Assembly: GCA_963832965.1 (NCBI GenBank)
Contig: CAWHVW010000003.1
Coordinates: forward strand, 1,612,001-1,676,000
Length of the DNA stretch: 64,000 bases
Direction of reading: 5' to 3'
DNA from: CAWACP01 sp963832965
GTDB lineage: Bacteria; Acidobacteriota; Terriglobia; Bryobacterales; Bryobacteraceae
The notes under the pieces are model-generated. The model was not told the origin of the DNA and searched no databases. It was given only the letters and a program-made list of their open reading frames with translations. This document shows, piece after piece, positions 26,166 to 35,819 of the stretch (position 1 is the stretch's first letter; each line of letters opens with the position of its first letter). The translations under genes were made by a program, and so were the position numbers.

Positions 26166-27239
26166 TCAACGCTTCGTTGACGCGATCTGCACCAGTTCTT
26201 CGGCAGGCGAAGGAACGTGCTTCCGGGGCGGCGTGAGCAGAGCCCTTGGAAGTCTGGCGACATAGGTGAGGCGCTCGATCCACGGCAACAGGCGGCGGAC
26301 CGTACCTCCATGCAGCAGCAGGCTGCCGGCCACCAGCAGGGGATGCGGAATGGTGGTGCAGCAACGAGAGCACATGTCGATTTCGCCGGCGCGCCTCGCC
26401 ACATGCATCCGGCGCAGATGCTGCATCGGTGCGCCATTCCAAATCTCTTCGAGAGACTGCGCGGCGATATTGCCGATAGGTGCTCCATCGAGCATATAGC
26501 TCTGGCAACAGGGGTACACGTCACCGTTATGTTTCACGTACGCCGGGCCACGCCAGAGATAGTGGCAGGGATGTTTCCAGTCGGAGGCTTCATGGCCCGC
26601 CTCCGGCTGCAACAGGTTGGTCTCATCCTCTTTGATGCGCACCTGGTCGACGCCGGGAATCGCGCTCCAGAAGCGGACGAAGTCGTCCACCTCATTGGCG
26701 TTTCGTTCCATCCGGACCATCTGCACAACCACCTGAACGCGCGCCCCGAGCTCCTGCTTGCGGCGGGCGAAGCGCACGAAATTATCGCGGACTTTATCGA
26801 ACCGCGCGCCCTTGCGATAGTACTCGAAGGACTCCTTTGTGGAGCCGTCGAAGCTGAGCGTGATGTGCGCGAGCGAGCCGGCCAGCAGCCGTTCCGTGCT
26901 CTCTTCGTCGAGCAGCGTGCCGTTGGTGGAGAGCAGAGTGGAGACGCGGTGGCGCGAGCAGTATTCAATTCGGTCGAAGATTTTAGGGTCGAGGAGCGGC
27001 TCGCCAAGGCCAATCAGCATCATGTGCTCGGCGCTGCGGCCCGATTCCCTCACCAGCCGGGTGAAGATCTCGTCCGCCATGTCCTCTTTGGGCTGCTTGT
27101 GCGTTTCGCGCGGGCACATGGGGCAATAGAGATTGCACTTCGCGGTGGTCTCGACGATGTACTCGACAGGCAACCCGCGCAGGCGCGTGCTGCCGCGCAG
27201 ATAGCCGGCGAGGAGTTTGGCCCGGTTCCAGGCGCGCAT
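26166..27239 (-). CDS. radical SAM/SPASM-domain protein
   Basis: 357 residues. The radical SAM cluster motif CNLYCPMC follows PVEYIVETTAK. The barrel includes MLIGLGEPLLDPK and LSTNGTLLDEES. The C-terminal SPASM-like region supplies more cysteines (KHPCHYLW, GDVYPCCQSYM, IDMCSRCC) for auxiliary clusters. Such proteins modify peptides, proteins or small molecules; no precursor peptide is evident nearby. The ATG at 27,239 has GGAGAAGTC before it, so a much longer upstream frame is rejected. Confidence 0.88.
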   Translation of the reverse strand: MRAWNRAKLLAGYLRGSTRLRGLPVEYIVETTAKCNLYCPMCPRETHKQPKEDMADEIFTRLVRESGRSAEHMMLIGLGEPLLDPKIFDRIEYCSRHRVSTLLSTNGTLLDEESTERLLAGSLAHITLSFDGSTKESFEYYRKGARFDKVRDNFVRFARRKQELGARVQVVVQMVRMERNANEVDDFVRFWSAIPGVDQVRIKEDETNLLQPEAGHEASDWKHPCHYLWRGPAYVKHNGDVYPCCQSYMLDGAPIGNIAAQSLEEIWNGAPMQHLRRMHVARRAGEIDMCSRCCTTIPHPLLVAGSLLLHGGTVRRLLPWIERLTYVARLPRALLTPPRKHVPSPAEELVQIASTKR

Positions 27240-27320
27240 GACTTCTCCTATTCTAGCCGGGGGTCGCGTTGATTCAACGGTGCACTCCTTGAGGACAGGT
27301 GTATTGTGGGCGGTAGTGCC

Positions 27321-28166
27321 ATGCGAATTGCGTTGACCGGCGCGACCGGGTTCATCGGCGGCAGGTTGGTTCCGCGGTTGCGCGCCCGGGGGCATGAGTG
27401 CGTGTTTATGAAGCGGGGCACAGGACCGCTGGAAGGCGCCAATGCAGTGGTTCACCTCGCGGGGGAGCCTGTGGCGCAACGTTGGAGCGCGGAGGTGAAG
27501 AGGCGCATCCGCGACAGCCGGGTCGAAGGCACTCGGAATCTGGTGAGTTTCGTGAGCGGCATGGCACGAAAGCCCGCGGTCCTTGTGAGCGGGTCGGCGA
27601 TTGGCTATTACGGTTCGCGCGGCGACGAGATTCTTACCGAGGTGTCGGAACCCGGCATTGGATTTCTCGCCGAAGTGACGCGCGAATCGGAAAGTGCGGC
27701 GGATGGTGCGGCTGCGCTCGGCATCCGCGTGGTGAAGATTCGGACAGGCCTCGTGCTCGGTCCGGAGGGAGGCACGCTGGCGAAGCTGCTGCCCATTTTT
27801 CGCGCGGGAGTCGGAGGCCCCGTGGCGTCCGGGCGTCAGTGGATGTCCTGGATTCACGCCGACGATCTGGCCGATCTGTTCGTGTTTGCCCTCGAGGAGA
27901 CCAACCTCGAAGGGGCATTCAACGGGACCGCGCCGAATCCGGTAACCAACGCCGAGTTCACGCGCGAACTTGCCGCGGTCCTCCATCGGCCGGCCGTGTT
28001 GCCGGTTCCTCTGATTGCGCTACGCCTGCTATATGGGGACATGGCCGAGGTGGTGGCCAGCAGCCAGCGCGTACTTCCGCGCGCCACCGAGGCTTCAGGA
28101 TTTCAGTTCCAATATCCGGAATTGCGAGTGGCGCTGCCAGCCCTCCTCGCATCTAAAGCGATATGA
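27321..28166 (+). CDS. TIGR01777-family NAD(P)-binding epimerase-like protein (SDR39U1 type)
   Basis: 281 residues. The Rossmann motif is RIALTGATGFIGGRLVP. Later hallmarks are AVVHLAGEPV, LVSGSAIGYYGSRGDE, VKIRTGLVLGPEGGTL and QWMSWIHADDLADLFVFAL. The C-terminus has the DUF1731-like ending. The Tyr/Lys catalytic pair of true epimerases is not intact, as is common in this family, and the substrate is unknown. The stop overlaps the next start in ATGA, so translation is coupled. Confidence 0.85.
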   Translation: MRIALTGATGFIGGRLVPRLRARGHECVFMKRGTGPLEGANAVVHLAGEPVAQRWSAEVKRRIRDSRVEGTRNLVSFVSGMARKPAVLVSGSAIGYYGSRGDEILTEVSEPGIGFLAEVTRESESAADGAAALGIRVVKIRTGLVLGPEGGTLAKLLPIFRAGVGGPVASGRQWMSWIHADDLADLFVFALEETNLEGAFNGTAPNPVTNAEFTRELAAVLHRPAVLPVPLIALRLLYGDMAEVVASSQRVLPRATEASGFQFQYPELRVALPALLASKAI

Positions 28167-28939
28167 ACCTGCAATTGGAAGGCAAAAAAGCTCTGGTGAC
28201 GGGATCCACGGCCGGAATCGGTCTGGCGATTGCGGCCGCGCTGGCCAAAGAGGGTGCGGTGGTCATCGTCAACGGCCGCACGCAGGAACGGGTCGACAAA
28301 GCGATCCAGGCGAGCGGCGCAGCACATGGTATCGCGGCGGATCTGGGTACGGAAGCCGGGGCGGCGGCGACGATCACGCGGTTCCCCACTGTCGATATCC
28401 TCGTGAATAATCTGGGCATCTTCGAGCCAAAGCCCTTTGATGAAATCCCAGACTCGGATTGGCGGCGGTTCTTCGAGGTGAACGTGCTGAGCGGAGTCCG
28501 CCTGAGCCGCCACTATATCGGACCAATGAGGGAAAAGAACTGGGGGCGGATCGTATTTATTTCGAGTGAGTCAGCCCTGCAGATTCCCACGGAGATGATT
28601 CACTACGGCATGACCAAGGCCGCACAGCTGGCTGTTTCGCGCGGGCTGGCCGAAACCACCAGAGGAACGGCCGTTACCGTGAACGCGGTGCTCCCGGGGC
28701 CGACAGCGTCCGAGGGCGTGGGCGCGTTCGTCGAGAAGCTCGCGGCGGGAATGGGTGTCGATCGGCATGCAGTGGAACAGGATTTTTTCAAGAAGAGCCG
28801 CCCAAGTTCGCTCTTGCAGCGGTTCGCCACACCGGAGGAAGTCGCCGTTGTGGTGGCGTTCGTATGCAGCCCTCTGGCTTCCGCCATCAATGGCGCGGCG
28901 GTCAGGGCCGAAGGTGGAGTTATCCAATCGATTGCGTGA
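28163..28939 (+). CDS. SDR-family oxidoreductase
   Basis: 258 residues, classical short-chain dehydrogenase. The nucleotide-binding motif is VTGSTAGIGLAIAAAL, followed by NNLG in VDILVNNLGIFEPK. The catalytic Ser is in IVFISSESALQIP, and Tyr/Lys are in HYGMTKAAQLAV. The C-terminal INGAAVRAEGGVIQSI is usual for the family. The substrate is unknown. It is coupled to the preceding epimerase-like gene, and its end overlaps the convergent amidohydrolase gene by 20 bases. Confidence 0.88.
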   Translation: MNLQLEGKKALVTGSTAGIGLAIAAALAKEGAVVIVNGRTQERVDKAIQASGAAHGIAADLGTEAGAAATITRFPTVDILVNNLGIFEPKPFDEIPDSDWRRFFEVNVLSGVRLSRHYIGPMREKNWGRIVFISSESALQIPTEMIHYGMTKAAQLAVSRGLAETTRGTAVTVNAVLPGPTASEGVGAFVEKLAAGMGVDRHAVEQDFFKKSRPSSLLQRFATPEEVAVVVAFVCSPLASAINGAAVRAEGGVIQSIA

Positions 28940-29657
28940 GGAGAATCGAGGTCAGCGCCGAAGCGAAACGCTCCGCCCAACTGACCTGGCCGGCCTTGCT
29001 GGCAACATCATCCTGACGGAACTCGACCTGAAGATAGGGCATGTTTCGCCGCATGGCGTGAAACGGGATGGTGTAATCCACCGCCGGATCCAGATCGTAT
29101 GGCTGATTGTCCCCAACGGCGACGTCGCCGGGGCCTCGCAGGGCCGCCAACATTGGCTCGACTAAGCTGCGGTCCCGGTGACTGGACAGTGCGATCTGCC
29201 ACGGCCGGACGTTGCCCGCGAGACATGCGGTCATGGAATGAATGGAGAGAGCGATGGCGCCTGCTCCTCGCTTCTCCCGCTCTTCAATGATAGATTCTAG
29301 AGTCGCGTGGTAAGGCTCAAACCACTGCTCGATCCTTGATCGCCTTGCCGCCGCATCCAGATTCCGGTTGCCGGGGATCGCCGTGCCATCGCTTACTTCG
29401 GGAATGAGGCCGGGCGCATGGAGTTGACGATTACAGTCGACTACCAGGCGGGACGTGCCGCACAGGACGGCGGGCGCATCCAGGATTTCGGATAACTCCG
29501 CGGCTAATCCCGCTGCCCCGATGTCCCATGCAATGTGCCGCGCGAGTTCGCAAGCCGGCAAGCCCAGATTGTCCAATTCCTCGGGAATGCGATTGCTGGC
29601 GTGGTCGCAGAAAATGATGAACCGCCCCTTGCCCTCGGGCCGAAGTACCCGGTTCAC
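28920..29657 (-). CDS. N-formylglutamate amidohydrolase family protein
   Basis: 245 residues. Zinc-hydrolase features are visible in FIIFCDHASNRIPEEL, HIAWDIGAAGLA, VDCNRQLHAPGLIPE and IALSIHSMTACL. The family releases formate from N-formylglutamate or cleaves similar amides. The start is a GTG overlapping the stop of the upstream transglutaminase gene (GTGA), which strongly supports both the start and a shared operon. A longer upstream frame is antisense-like noise. Confidence 0.85.
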   Translation of the reverse strand: MNRVLRPEGKGRFIIFCDHASNRIPEELDNLGLPACELARHIAWDIGAAGLAAELSEILDAPAVLCGTSRLVVDCNRQLHAPGLIPEVSDGTAIPGNRNLDAAARRSRIEQWFEPYHATLESIIEEREKRGAGAIALSIHSMTACLAGNVRPWQIALSSHRDRSLVEPMLAALRGPGDVAVGDNQPYDLDPAVDYTIPFHAMRRNMPYLQVEFRQDDVASKAGQVSWAERFASALTSILLTQSIG

Positions 29658-30526
29658 TGTACACTTTCGCGCACGGAGACAGTGACGTCCATGCCCAGGA
29701 AGGACGAGGCCGCACCGTTGTAAGTGCCCCACAATGGCAGAACCTGCCGCTGATCCCAGGCGACGGCCACACGAATGAGATTGCGGTTCCCGACGATACT
29801 GTTCGTCGGGTCGAAGTCGATCCAGCCCGCGCCCGGCAGATAAGCCTGCATCCACGCGTGGGTGGAACCGGCGCCATTGGTCACGCCACAGTCCTTGCCG
29901 GGTACGAAAATGTAGCCGCTCACGAACCGCGCAGCCAGGCCGAGCGATCGCGTCGCCTCCATCATGAGTACGGCAAAATCCCGGCAACTTCCGCTACGGC
30001 TCCGTAGCGTTTCGCCGGGGCTCTGCACGCCCTTCTCCGGGCGCCGGGCGTAGCTGAATTGCCTCCTGATTCCGAGCGTCATGGACCGAAGCAGATCCAT
30101 TGTTCCGGTGGTCCCGGAGAGATCCCGGAATTGGCTCACCCAGCCGCTCAGACCGTCGTCCGGATACTGATTGAACAAGGCACGGTGCAGGTTGGGCAGT
30201 TCTTCTTCCGAGTAACGGAACGGCCAGGTCTTCGCATAATCCTCAATAGGGTACTCGGGCGGCAGGTCTTCAAAATGTTCCAGGGTTACGCTACTGTCGA
30301 AACGAAGCTCGGTGCTGACGCCCTCGAAGGTCGCGACGGCTACGGAGTTATCGAAGGCATCGTGGATCCAGCGAAGGCGAGTGGGCCTCGGGGTGATTTC
30401 CAGAGCCGATCCAAGCAGCCGGAGGTCGTGGCTCTCCCGCGGCCTGAACATCATCCGGTGCTCGCCAGGCGACACCGGCTCCGAGTATCGATAGACGGTC
30501 AGGTGGCGCACCGTGAGCAGGGACAT
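29654..30526 (-). CDS. transglutaminase-like protein with complete catalytic triad
   Basis: 290 residues. The N-terminal beta domain (LLTVRHLTVYRYSEPVSPGE) and the core domain match bacterial transglutaminase-like cysteine proteins. The catalytic Cys is in SRSGSCRDFAVLMMEATRSL, the His in AGSTHAWMQAYLPG and the Asp in GWIDFDPTNS. These proteins act on peptide or amide bonds in the cytoplasm; the substrate is unknown. It lies 22 bases after the other transglutaminase gene and is coupled to the amidohydrolase gene. Confidence 0.87.
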   Translation of the reverse strand: MSLLTVRHLTVYRYSEPVSPGEHRMMFRPRESHDLRLLGSALEITPRPTRLRWIHDAFDNSVAVATFEGVSTELRFDSSVTLEHFEDLPPEYPIEDYAKTWPFRYSEEELPNLHRALFNQYPDDGLSGWVSQFRDLSGTTGTMDLLRSMTLGIRRQFSYARRPEKGVQSPGETLRSRSGSCRDFAVLMMEATRSLGLAARFVSGYIFVPGKDCGVTNGAGSTHAWMQAYLPGAGWIDFDPTNSIVGNRNLIRVAVAWDQRQVLPLWGTYNGAASSFLGMDVTVSVRESVQ

Positions 30527-30548
30527 AGGTAGAGTCAGTTCCAGTGTT

Positions 30549-31376
30549 TCACAGGGCCGGGCCAGCGGACTCCGCCACTTCGTCCGTCCACACCTGGAAG
30601 CTCTCCAGTGTGTTCGGCCCGAAAGTCGTCGCGATGGCCACGTCGGACGCATCGCGGCCTCGCGCCAGCAGAACACGTCCGATCCGGGGTACGTTGTTGC
30701 GCGGGTCGAAGGTGTACCAGCCGCCGCCGAGATAGACTTCCATCCACGCGGCAAAATCCCCCACGGCGTAAGGCGGCGGCGTTCCCATGTCCCCCAGATA
30801 CCCGGTGCAATAGCGCGCTGGAATGTTCATGCAGCGGCAGAAGGCAACGGCCAGGTGCGTGTAGTCGCGGCAGACTCCGATACCCCCGTTGAAGGCCTCC
30901 CACGCCGTCCGGGTGACTTTCGCCTGCTGATAGTCGAATGTGATCCGGTTGTGCACATAGTCGCAGATGGCTTGCACGCGCGCCCAGCCCGGCGGCGATT
31001 GCCCGAAGATATTCCAGGCCGTCTGGGAAAGCAGATCCGTTTCGCAATAACGGCTGCCCAGCAGGAACACCAGGGTCTCTTCCGGAAGATCCTTCACGGC
31101 ACACTCCTGGGCGTTGGGAAAGAACCCGTCCGGCAGGCCCGTGTCGCGGATGAGCGCGTCGGTCTTGATGCGAAAGCGTCCGCTGGGCGCAACCACCCGC
31201 GTGCACCAATTGCCGAAGCCATCGCGATACCCGCCAATTGGAACCGGGGGATCGGTGGTTACATGATCGGGGACGATGATATCCGAGGCGCGCGAGTAGT
31301 GAATACTCAACGCGAGAATCATTGGGGTCGCCTGCGGAAAGTTATAGATCAGTTCGTAGCCGAGCCGGATCTGCAA
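30549..31376 (-). CDS. transglutaminase-like protein lacking the usual active-site His
   Basis: 275 residues. It has the N-terminal beta domain (MQIRLGYELIYNFPQATPMI) and a core with the Cys in GGIGVCRDYTHLAVAF and the Asp in GGGWYTFDPRNN. The position of the His, which in the neighbouring paralogue reads THAWMQAYL, reads FAAWMEVYL here. It may be an inactive partner or use another residue. It is upstream of its paralogue in the same direction. Confidence 0.82.
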   Translation of the reverse strand: MQIRLGYELIYNFPQATPMILALSIHYSRASDIIVPDHVTTDPPVPIGGYRDGFGNWCTRVVAPSGRFRIKTDALIRDTGLPDGFFPNAQECAVKDLPEETLVFLLGSRYCETDLLSQTAWNIFGQSPPGWARVQAICDYVHNRITFDYQQAKVTRTAWEAFNGGIGVCRDYTHLAVAFCRCMNIPARYCTGYLGDMGTPPPYAVGDFAAWMEVYLGGGWYTFDPRNNVPRIGRVLLARGRDASDVAIATTFGPNTLESFQVWTDEVAESAGPAL

Positions 31377-31550
31377 GTTGCTCCTTCGTCCATCCGATGT
31401 TCAACAAGGAAGCCGACAGCCCGGTCGTGTTCGTGGACTTGCTGGTTAATGATAGCCTGATTCCGGCGCGCTTATGCCGGCGAGGCTCAGTTCCAGTGCA
31501 AGAGATCCCGCGCGGGCCAACCGGGATGCGGTCCCGCGGCAGCCTACTGG

Positions 31551-32561
31551 TCAACGCGGAGCGCCGTACCACCGCGCATGTTGTTCCTTCAGCCGTGCGA
31601 CGTCGTGTTCGAACCATGCCGAGAAGAGCTGCCGGAAAGCCTCCGTGGCTTTCTGTGCGTCTGCTTCCTGATGGACGATCTGGGCGATCGAGTCCGCGGC
31701 GTGCACGCCGGACATGATGGCCTTGACGACGCCATGCGACGATGTCGGATCCAGCACCGCGAGTGCGTCGCCACACAAGAAGTAGCCTTCCCCGGCGCCC
31801 TCCGTTACCAGCCGCCACGTGACATCCGCCGTGTGCACCCGGCCTACCTGCCGGAGGGAACAAAACTCCTTGGGCGTGAAATTCTGGTCGATTGAATTGT
31901 CTTCAACGTTGAGGCGAGTCCAGTTGTAAACGCCGGGGCGAACGCGGGCCGTCCACGTCCAGCCGGTTTCGTCGACAATGAAACCGGGATTCTCGTCGCG
32001 GGATGGGCACTGGCCTTCCATGTACGCAAAGTGTGCAATCAGGCGGTGGGACCGGTTCTGAATTTCCAGGTTCATGTGGCGGGCGAGCCAGTTTCCGCGG
32101 CCGGCCGCGTCAATCACAAAGGCCGACTCCAATTTGCCTTCGTCCGTTTCCACGCCCGCCACTCGCGAACCAATAACAATCGGCCGCAAAGCCCTGCCCG
32201 GCTGCACGACCTCGACTTCCAATTGTCTGGCTTGGTCGAGGAGTATTGCGTCGAACTCCGGCCGCCAGGCCTGAAGACCGCGCGTTGCGCCTGTACTAGT
32301 GGGCTTGAATGCCTCGAAAGAGGTTGCACCCCTGCATTCAACCCAGTTCCCGTCGAACCGCAGAAAACCGGCGGCAAGAACGGTATCCAACACCCCTAAC
32401 TGTTCCAGAAGCGTCTCAAAGCCTGGATGCAGGGATTCGCCGGGGCGATCGCGAGGGAACCCTTCGCGCTCCATAAGAATGACATGCAGACCCCGATGAG
32501 CGCAACGGATGGCGGCGCACGAACCTGCGGGTCCGCCTCCGATGATAATTACATCAGCCAC
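31551..32561 (-). CDS. FAD-dependent oxidoreductase (halogenase/geranylgeranyl-reductase type)
   Basis: 336 residues. The FAD-binding motif is DVIIIGGGPAGSCAAIRCA; a second nucleotide-contact region is YFLCGDALAVLDPTSSHGV. RPGESLHPGFETLLEQLGV resembles flavin-dependent tryptophan-halogenase and geranylgeranyl-reductase-like proteins. I do not see the WxWxIP motif that marks true halogenases. The start is uncertain: a GTG at 32,561 gives the canonical N-terminus, and a TTG at 32,594 is possible. Confidence 0.78.
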   Translation of the reverse strand: MADVIIIGGGPAGSCAAIRCAHRGLHVILMEREGFPRDRPGESLHPGFETLLEQLGVLDTVLAAGFLRFDGNWVECRGATSFEAFKPTSTGATRGLQAWRPEFDAILLDQARQLEVEVVQPGRALRPIVIGSRVAGVETDEGKLESAFVIDAAGRGNWLARHMNLEIQNRSHRLIAHFAYMEGQCPSRDENPGFIVDETGWTWTARVRPGVYNWTRLNVEDNSIDQNFTPKEFCSLRQVGRVHTADVTWRLVTEGAGEGYFLCGDALAVLDPTSSHGVVKAIMSGVHAADSIAQIVHQEADAQKATEAFRQLFSAWFEHDVARLKEQHARWYGAPR

Positions 32562-32661
32562 GAGGTTGCTTTCAGGGTACGCTACCCTCGACAAGCAGAT
32601 TCCATTGAGGCTGGATGAAGAGCGCCGGGGGAAGGTCGTATGTGTCTATCGCGCAGCCCTC

Positions 32662-35313
32662 TTACCCGTCAGACCGCAAAGCTTCCACGGGATTAACGGA
32701 TGCTGCCCGGCGCGCCGGGACAAAGCTGGCGAGAAGCGCGGACGCGCCCAGCACCGCGGCCACGCCGGCCAGAGTCGGCACATCCCACGAACTTACACCG
32801 AACAGAAGATTGCGCATCAAAACCGCGGCAACCACGGAGCACACCAGGCCAGCAGCCAGCCCGAACGCAACCAACCATCCGGCCTCTCCCAGAATCAGTT
32901 GGTAAACGGTGCCTGGACGCGCGCCCAGCGCCATGCGGATGCCAATCTCCCGGCTCCGCTGGCTTACCGAATAAGCAATCACTCCGTAGAGTCCGATCAC
33001 ACCCAACAGCAACGCTAGCACGGCGAAGCCCCCCACCAGCCAGGCTGAGGACCGGTGCAGCCAGGCGGACTGCGAGTTGTTGATTCCGTCGCTCATGCTC
33101 GCTCCCTTAACCGGAACGAGATCCGGGTCGACCTGCCGAACCATGGCCGCCAGAGCGGGGATAAGCGAATCCTCACTTCGGGACGTCCGAACCACCACCC
33201 CGAGATAGTTATCCGGGTTCTGGTTGAAGGGGCGATACAGGACCGGTGGAATCGCCTCATCCAGCGGACCCTCCCTGATGTCTTCGACAATCCCAACAAT
33301 TTCAATCGGCACCGGCGGAGTGGAAATATAAGAAAGCTGCCTGCCGAGAGGATCTTCGCCGGGAAAGTATTGCCGGACGAACGCCTGGTTGACGATGGCC
33401 ACGTGGGGCTTCGAGGAATCTTCCCCTTCGTCGAAATAGCGGCCGCGCAACAGCTTCGCCCCCAGCGTTGTAAAGTACCGCGCACTTACGTCCCGTTCGG
33501 GTACTTCATCGTGCTCGCCGTGCCAGGGCCGGCCCAGCACGCGCACCCAGTTCGTATTGCCGTTGCCCTGGAACGGTAGACAGTCAGCCGCCAGTCCCGC
33601 GGACGACACGCCCGGCAGATTCGCTGTCGCACTCAGGAGCTGCCTCTCCAGTGCGATCTGCTGGGCGTCCTTTCCGTATTTGGATTGAGGCGCCGAAACC
33701 TCCATGGTGACCAGATGATCGGGCTGCAAGCCAAAATTCACCTGCATCAGCCGATGCAGACTCTTGTCGAGCAATCCGGCGCCCACCAATAACACCATGG
33801 CGGTGGCGAGCTCCAGCACCACGAGTTTCGACCCGAGCCTGCGCCACACCGTTCCCGCTGAACCACGGCTGCCTTCCGCAAGACCCGCTCGCATCTCCTG
33901 CGACCAGATGCGAAAACCAGGGGCCAGTGAAAACAGTACCACCGCCAGCACCGAGATCACCGCCGCAAAAGCCGCCACGCGAACATTCAAACCAATGCCG
34001 CGCAGGAACGGCATTCCGGCCAGCATGTTCTCGGAGATCAGCCTCGTGAGGAGCTGCATGGTCCATTTCGCGGTGGTCACACCAAGTAAGGCGCCGGCCA
34101 GAACCAGGACCAAAGCTTCCGTCGCGAACTGGCCGATCAATCGTCCCGATGATGCGCCCAGCGCCGTGCGCACGGCGATCTCGCGCTTGCGGCTTTCCGA
34201 ACGAACCAGCAGCAGACTGGTAACGTTTACACCGGCAATCAGCAGCAGCAGCCCCGCGCCACTCAGCAACACAATCAGGATGGGGCGAATATTCCCAACA
34301 ATGAGTTCGGCCAGAGGCGCCAGCGCCGCGCCCTGATCGCGATTGGAATCCGGATATTGCTTCGCCAGTTGCCGGGCAACCGATTTTACGTCGCTGAGCG
34401 CAGTCTGGAAGGAAACACCATCCTTCAGCCGCGCAACACCGTAGAGGCTGTAGCAGTTTCGCCGAAAGTCGCAGTCGCTGACAGCGTGATAGACGGCCCA
34501 GAATTCCGGCGTCCCCGCGGGCGCGAAATGAAAATCCTCGGGCAGCACGCCGATGATGGTTGTTGGCACACCATCCAGCAGCACCACCCGGCCCAGCACG
34601 TCGCGTTGTCCACCGTATCTTTGCTGCCAGGCGGCATAGCTGAGCATCGCACTATGAGGCGCCGCCGGCAGGTCCTCTCCGGAGTAGAAATCGCGTCCCA
34701 GCATCGGACTGACACCGAGCGTTCGGAAGAACCCGTCGGTTACTTCCACGCCTGCCGCCGGTTGTGAGCCGTCGGGCGTGCCGAGTGTGAAGCCGAAAGG
34801 CTCATACGCATCCAGCGATTGAAAGGACCGGTTCATCCTTTTCCAGTCGAGGTAGTCGGGATAGGAAAGGTTGCTTTGCGGGATCGAAGGCACACTCTCA
34901 AACGCGCCAACGAGCCGCTCCGGGTTCCGATAAGGCAGCGGTTTGATCAACGCCGCGTCCACAAAGGCGAAAATAGCCACGCTTGCGCACATTCCGAGAG
35001 CCAGCACCAGGATGGCGGTGCCGCTGAATCCCGGATTCTTCCGTAACTGCCGCACAGCGAAGCCGAAATCCTTCCACAGGTTGTCAATTATGTTCAACTG
35101 GCGCATATCACGGCACTCCTCTTTCCGTTGTTCGGCACCTTCGACGGACTGCAGCGCGGCCCGCCGCGCATCTTCGTAGTTCATCCCCGCGGCGACGTTG
35201 TCTTCCATCTGGCACTCCAGGTGATACCGTAGTTCCTCGTCAAGTTCCCGCTCCACCGCCGCGCGCGCGAAAAGGGAGCGAAGCCGGAGACGTAGTACTC
35301 TGGACAGGCGCAT
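32662..35313 (-). CDS. ADOP-type ABC transporter permease with N-terminal extension
   Basis: 883 residues, third ADOP permease. The cytoplasmic extension (RLSRVLRLRLRSLFARAAVE, ELDEELRYHLE, YEDARRAALQSVEGAEQRKE) typical of PadR-linked members precedes the permease. Then come KDFGFAVRQLRKNPGFSGTA and the first helix, two MacB core domains and the last helices, ending PARRAASVNPVEALRSDG. The ATG lies two bases after the padR stop, so the pair is one operon. Confidence 0.88.
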   Translation of the reverse strand: MRLSRVLRLRLRSLFARAAVERELDEELRYHLECQMEDNVAAGMNYEDARRAALQSVEGAEQRKEECRDMRQLNIIDNLWKDFGFAVRQLRKNPGFSGTAILVLALGMCASVAIFAFVDAALIKPLPYRNPERLVGAFESVPSIPQSNLSYPDYLDWKRMNRSFQSLDAYEPFGFTLGTPDGSQPAAGVEVTDGFFRTLGVSPMLGRDFYSGEDLPAAPHSAMLSYAAWQQRYGGQRDVLGRVVLLDGVPTTIIGVLPEDFHFAPAGTPEFWAVYHAVSDCDFRRNCYSLYGVARLKDGVSFQTALSDVKSVARQLAKQYPDSNRDQGAALAPLAELIVGNIRPILIVLLSGAGLLLLIAGVNVTSLLLVRSESRKREIAVRTALGASSGRLIGQFATEALVLVLAGALLGVTTAKWTMQLLTRLISENMLAGMPFLRGIGLNVRVAAFAAVISVLAVVLFSLAPGFRIWSQEMRAGLAEGSRGSAGTVWRRLGSKLVVLELATAMVLLVGAGLLDKSLHRLMQVNFGLQPDHLVTMEVSAPQSKYGKDAQQIALERQLLSATANLPGVSSAGLAADCLPFQGNGNTNWVRVLGRPWHGEHDEVPERDVSARYFTTLGAKLLRGRYFDEGEDSSKPHVAIVNQAFVRQYFPGEDPLGRQLSYISTPPVPIEIVGIVEDIREGPLDEAIPPVLYRPFNQNPDNYLGVVVRTSRSEDSLIPALAAMVRQVDPDLVPVKGASMSDGINNSQSAWLHRSSAWLVGGFAVLALLLGVIGLYGVIAYSVSQRSREIGIRMALGARPGTVYQLILGEAGWLVAFGLAAGLVCSVVAAVLMRNLLFGVSSWDVPTLAGVAAVLGASALLASFVPARRAASVNPVEALRSDG

Positions 35314-35315
35314 AC

Positions 35316-35645
35316 TCAAACAGCCCGAACGATTGTCGATACCGCCGCGGCCAGGCGTTCCCACTGGGCGGCCTCCAGATTGAGCGCCTTGCGGCCGGCC
35401 TTTGTCAGCGTGTAATACTTGGCCCGCCGGTTATTCTCGCTTACCGCCCATTCCGCGGTGATCCAGCCGTTTTGTTCCAGTTTGTGGAGCGATGGATAGA
35501 GGGCCCCCTGCCCCACCTGGAGAACCTCCCCGGACATCTGCCGGATGCGTTGGGCGATTGCCCAACCGTGCATCGGCTCCAGTGCGATCACCTTCAAAAT
35601 GAGCAGGTCCAAGGTGCCTTGTACGAGATCGGTAGGTTTGCTCAA
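35316..35645 (-). CDS. PadR-family transcriptional regulator
   Basis: 109 residues. The winged helix is clear: DLVQGTLDLLILKVIALEPM, HGWAIAQRIRQMSGEVLQVG, QGALYPSLHKLEQNGWITAE, then NNRRAKYYTLTKAGRKAL. In this arrangement it probably represses the ADOP permease gene that follows. The start is the TTG at 35,645, with a GGGGAG ribosome site; the frame upstream is open but not protein-like. Confidence 0.9.
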   Translation of the reverse strand: MSKPTDLVQGTLDLLILKVIALEPMHGWAIAQRIRQMSGEVLQVGQGALYPSLHKLEQNGWITAEWAVSENNRRAKYYTLTKAGRKALNLEAAQWERLAAAVSTIVRAV

Positions 35646-35819
35646 CGCTCTCCCCTCAGTAACTGACAATAGAATACAGATCCCTGGCGGTTGTGTCAAG
35701 CGCACCGGGGAGCCATGGTTCGTGCGGAACAATATGATGGCGCGATGGCAGGCCCAACGGAGCACTCACGCTAATCTGTAAGAGACCCGCGGCTAAAGGT
35801 TCTTGAGGCGAAACACGAA

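Noticed and set aside
27240..27986. N-terminal extension of the SPASM radical SAM protein
   Set aside because: It overlaps the epimerase-like gene on the other strand, and a strong ribosome site marks the ATG at 27,239.
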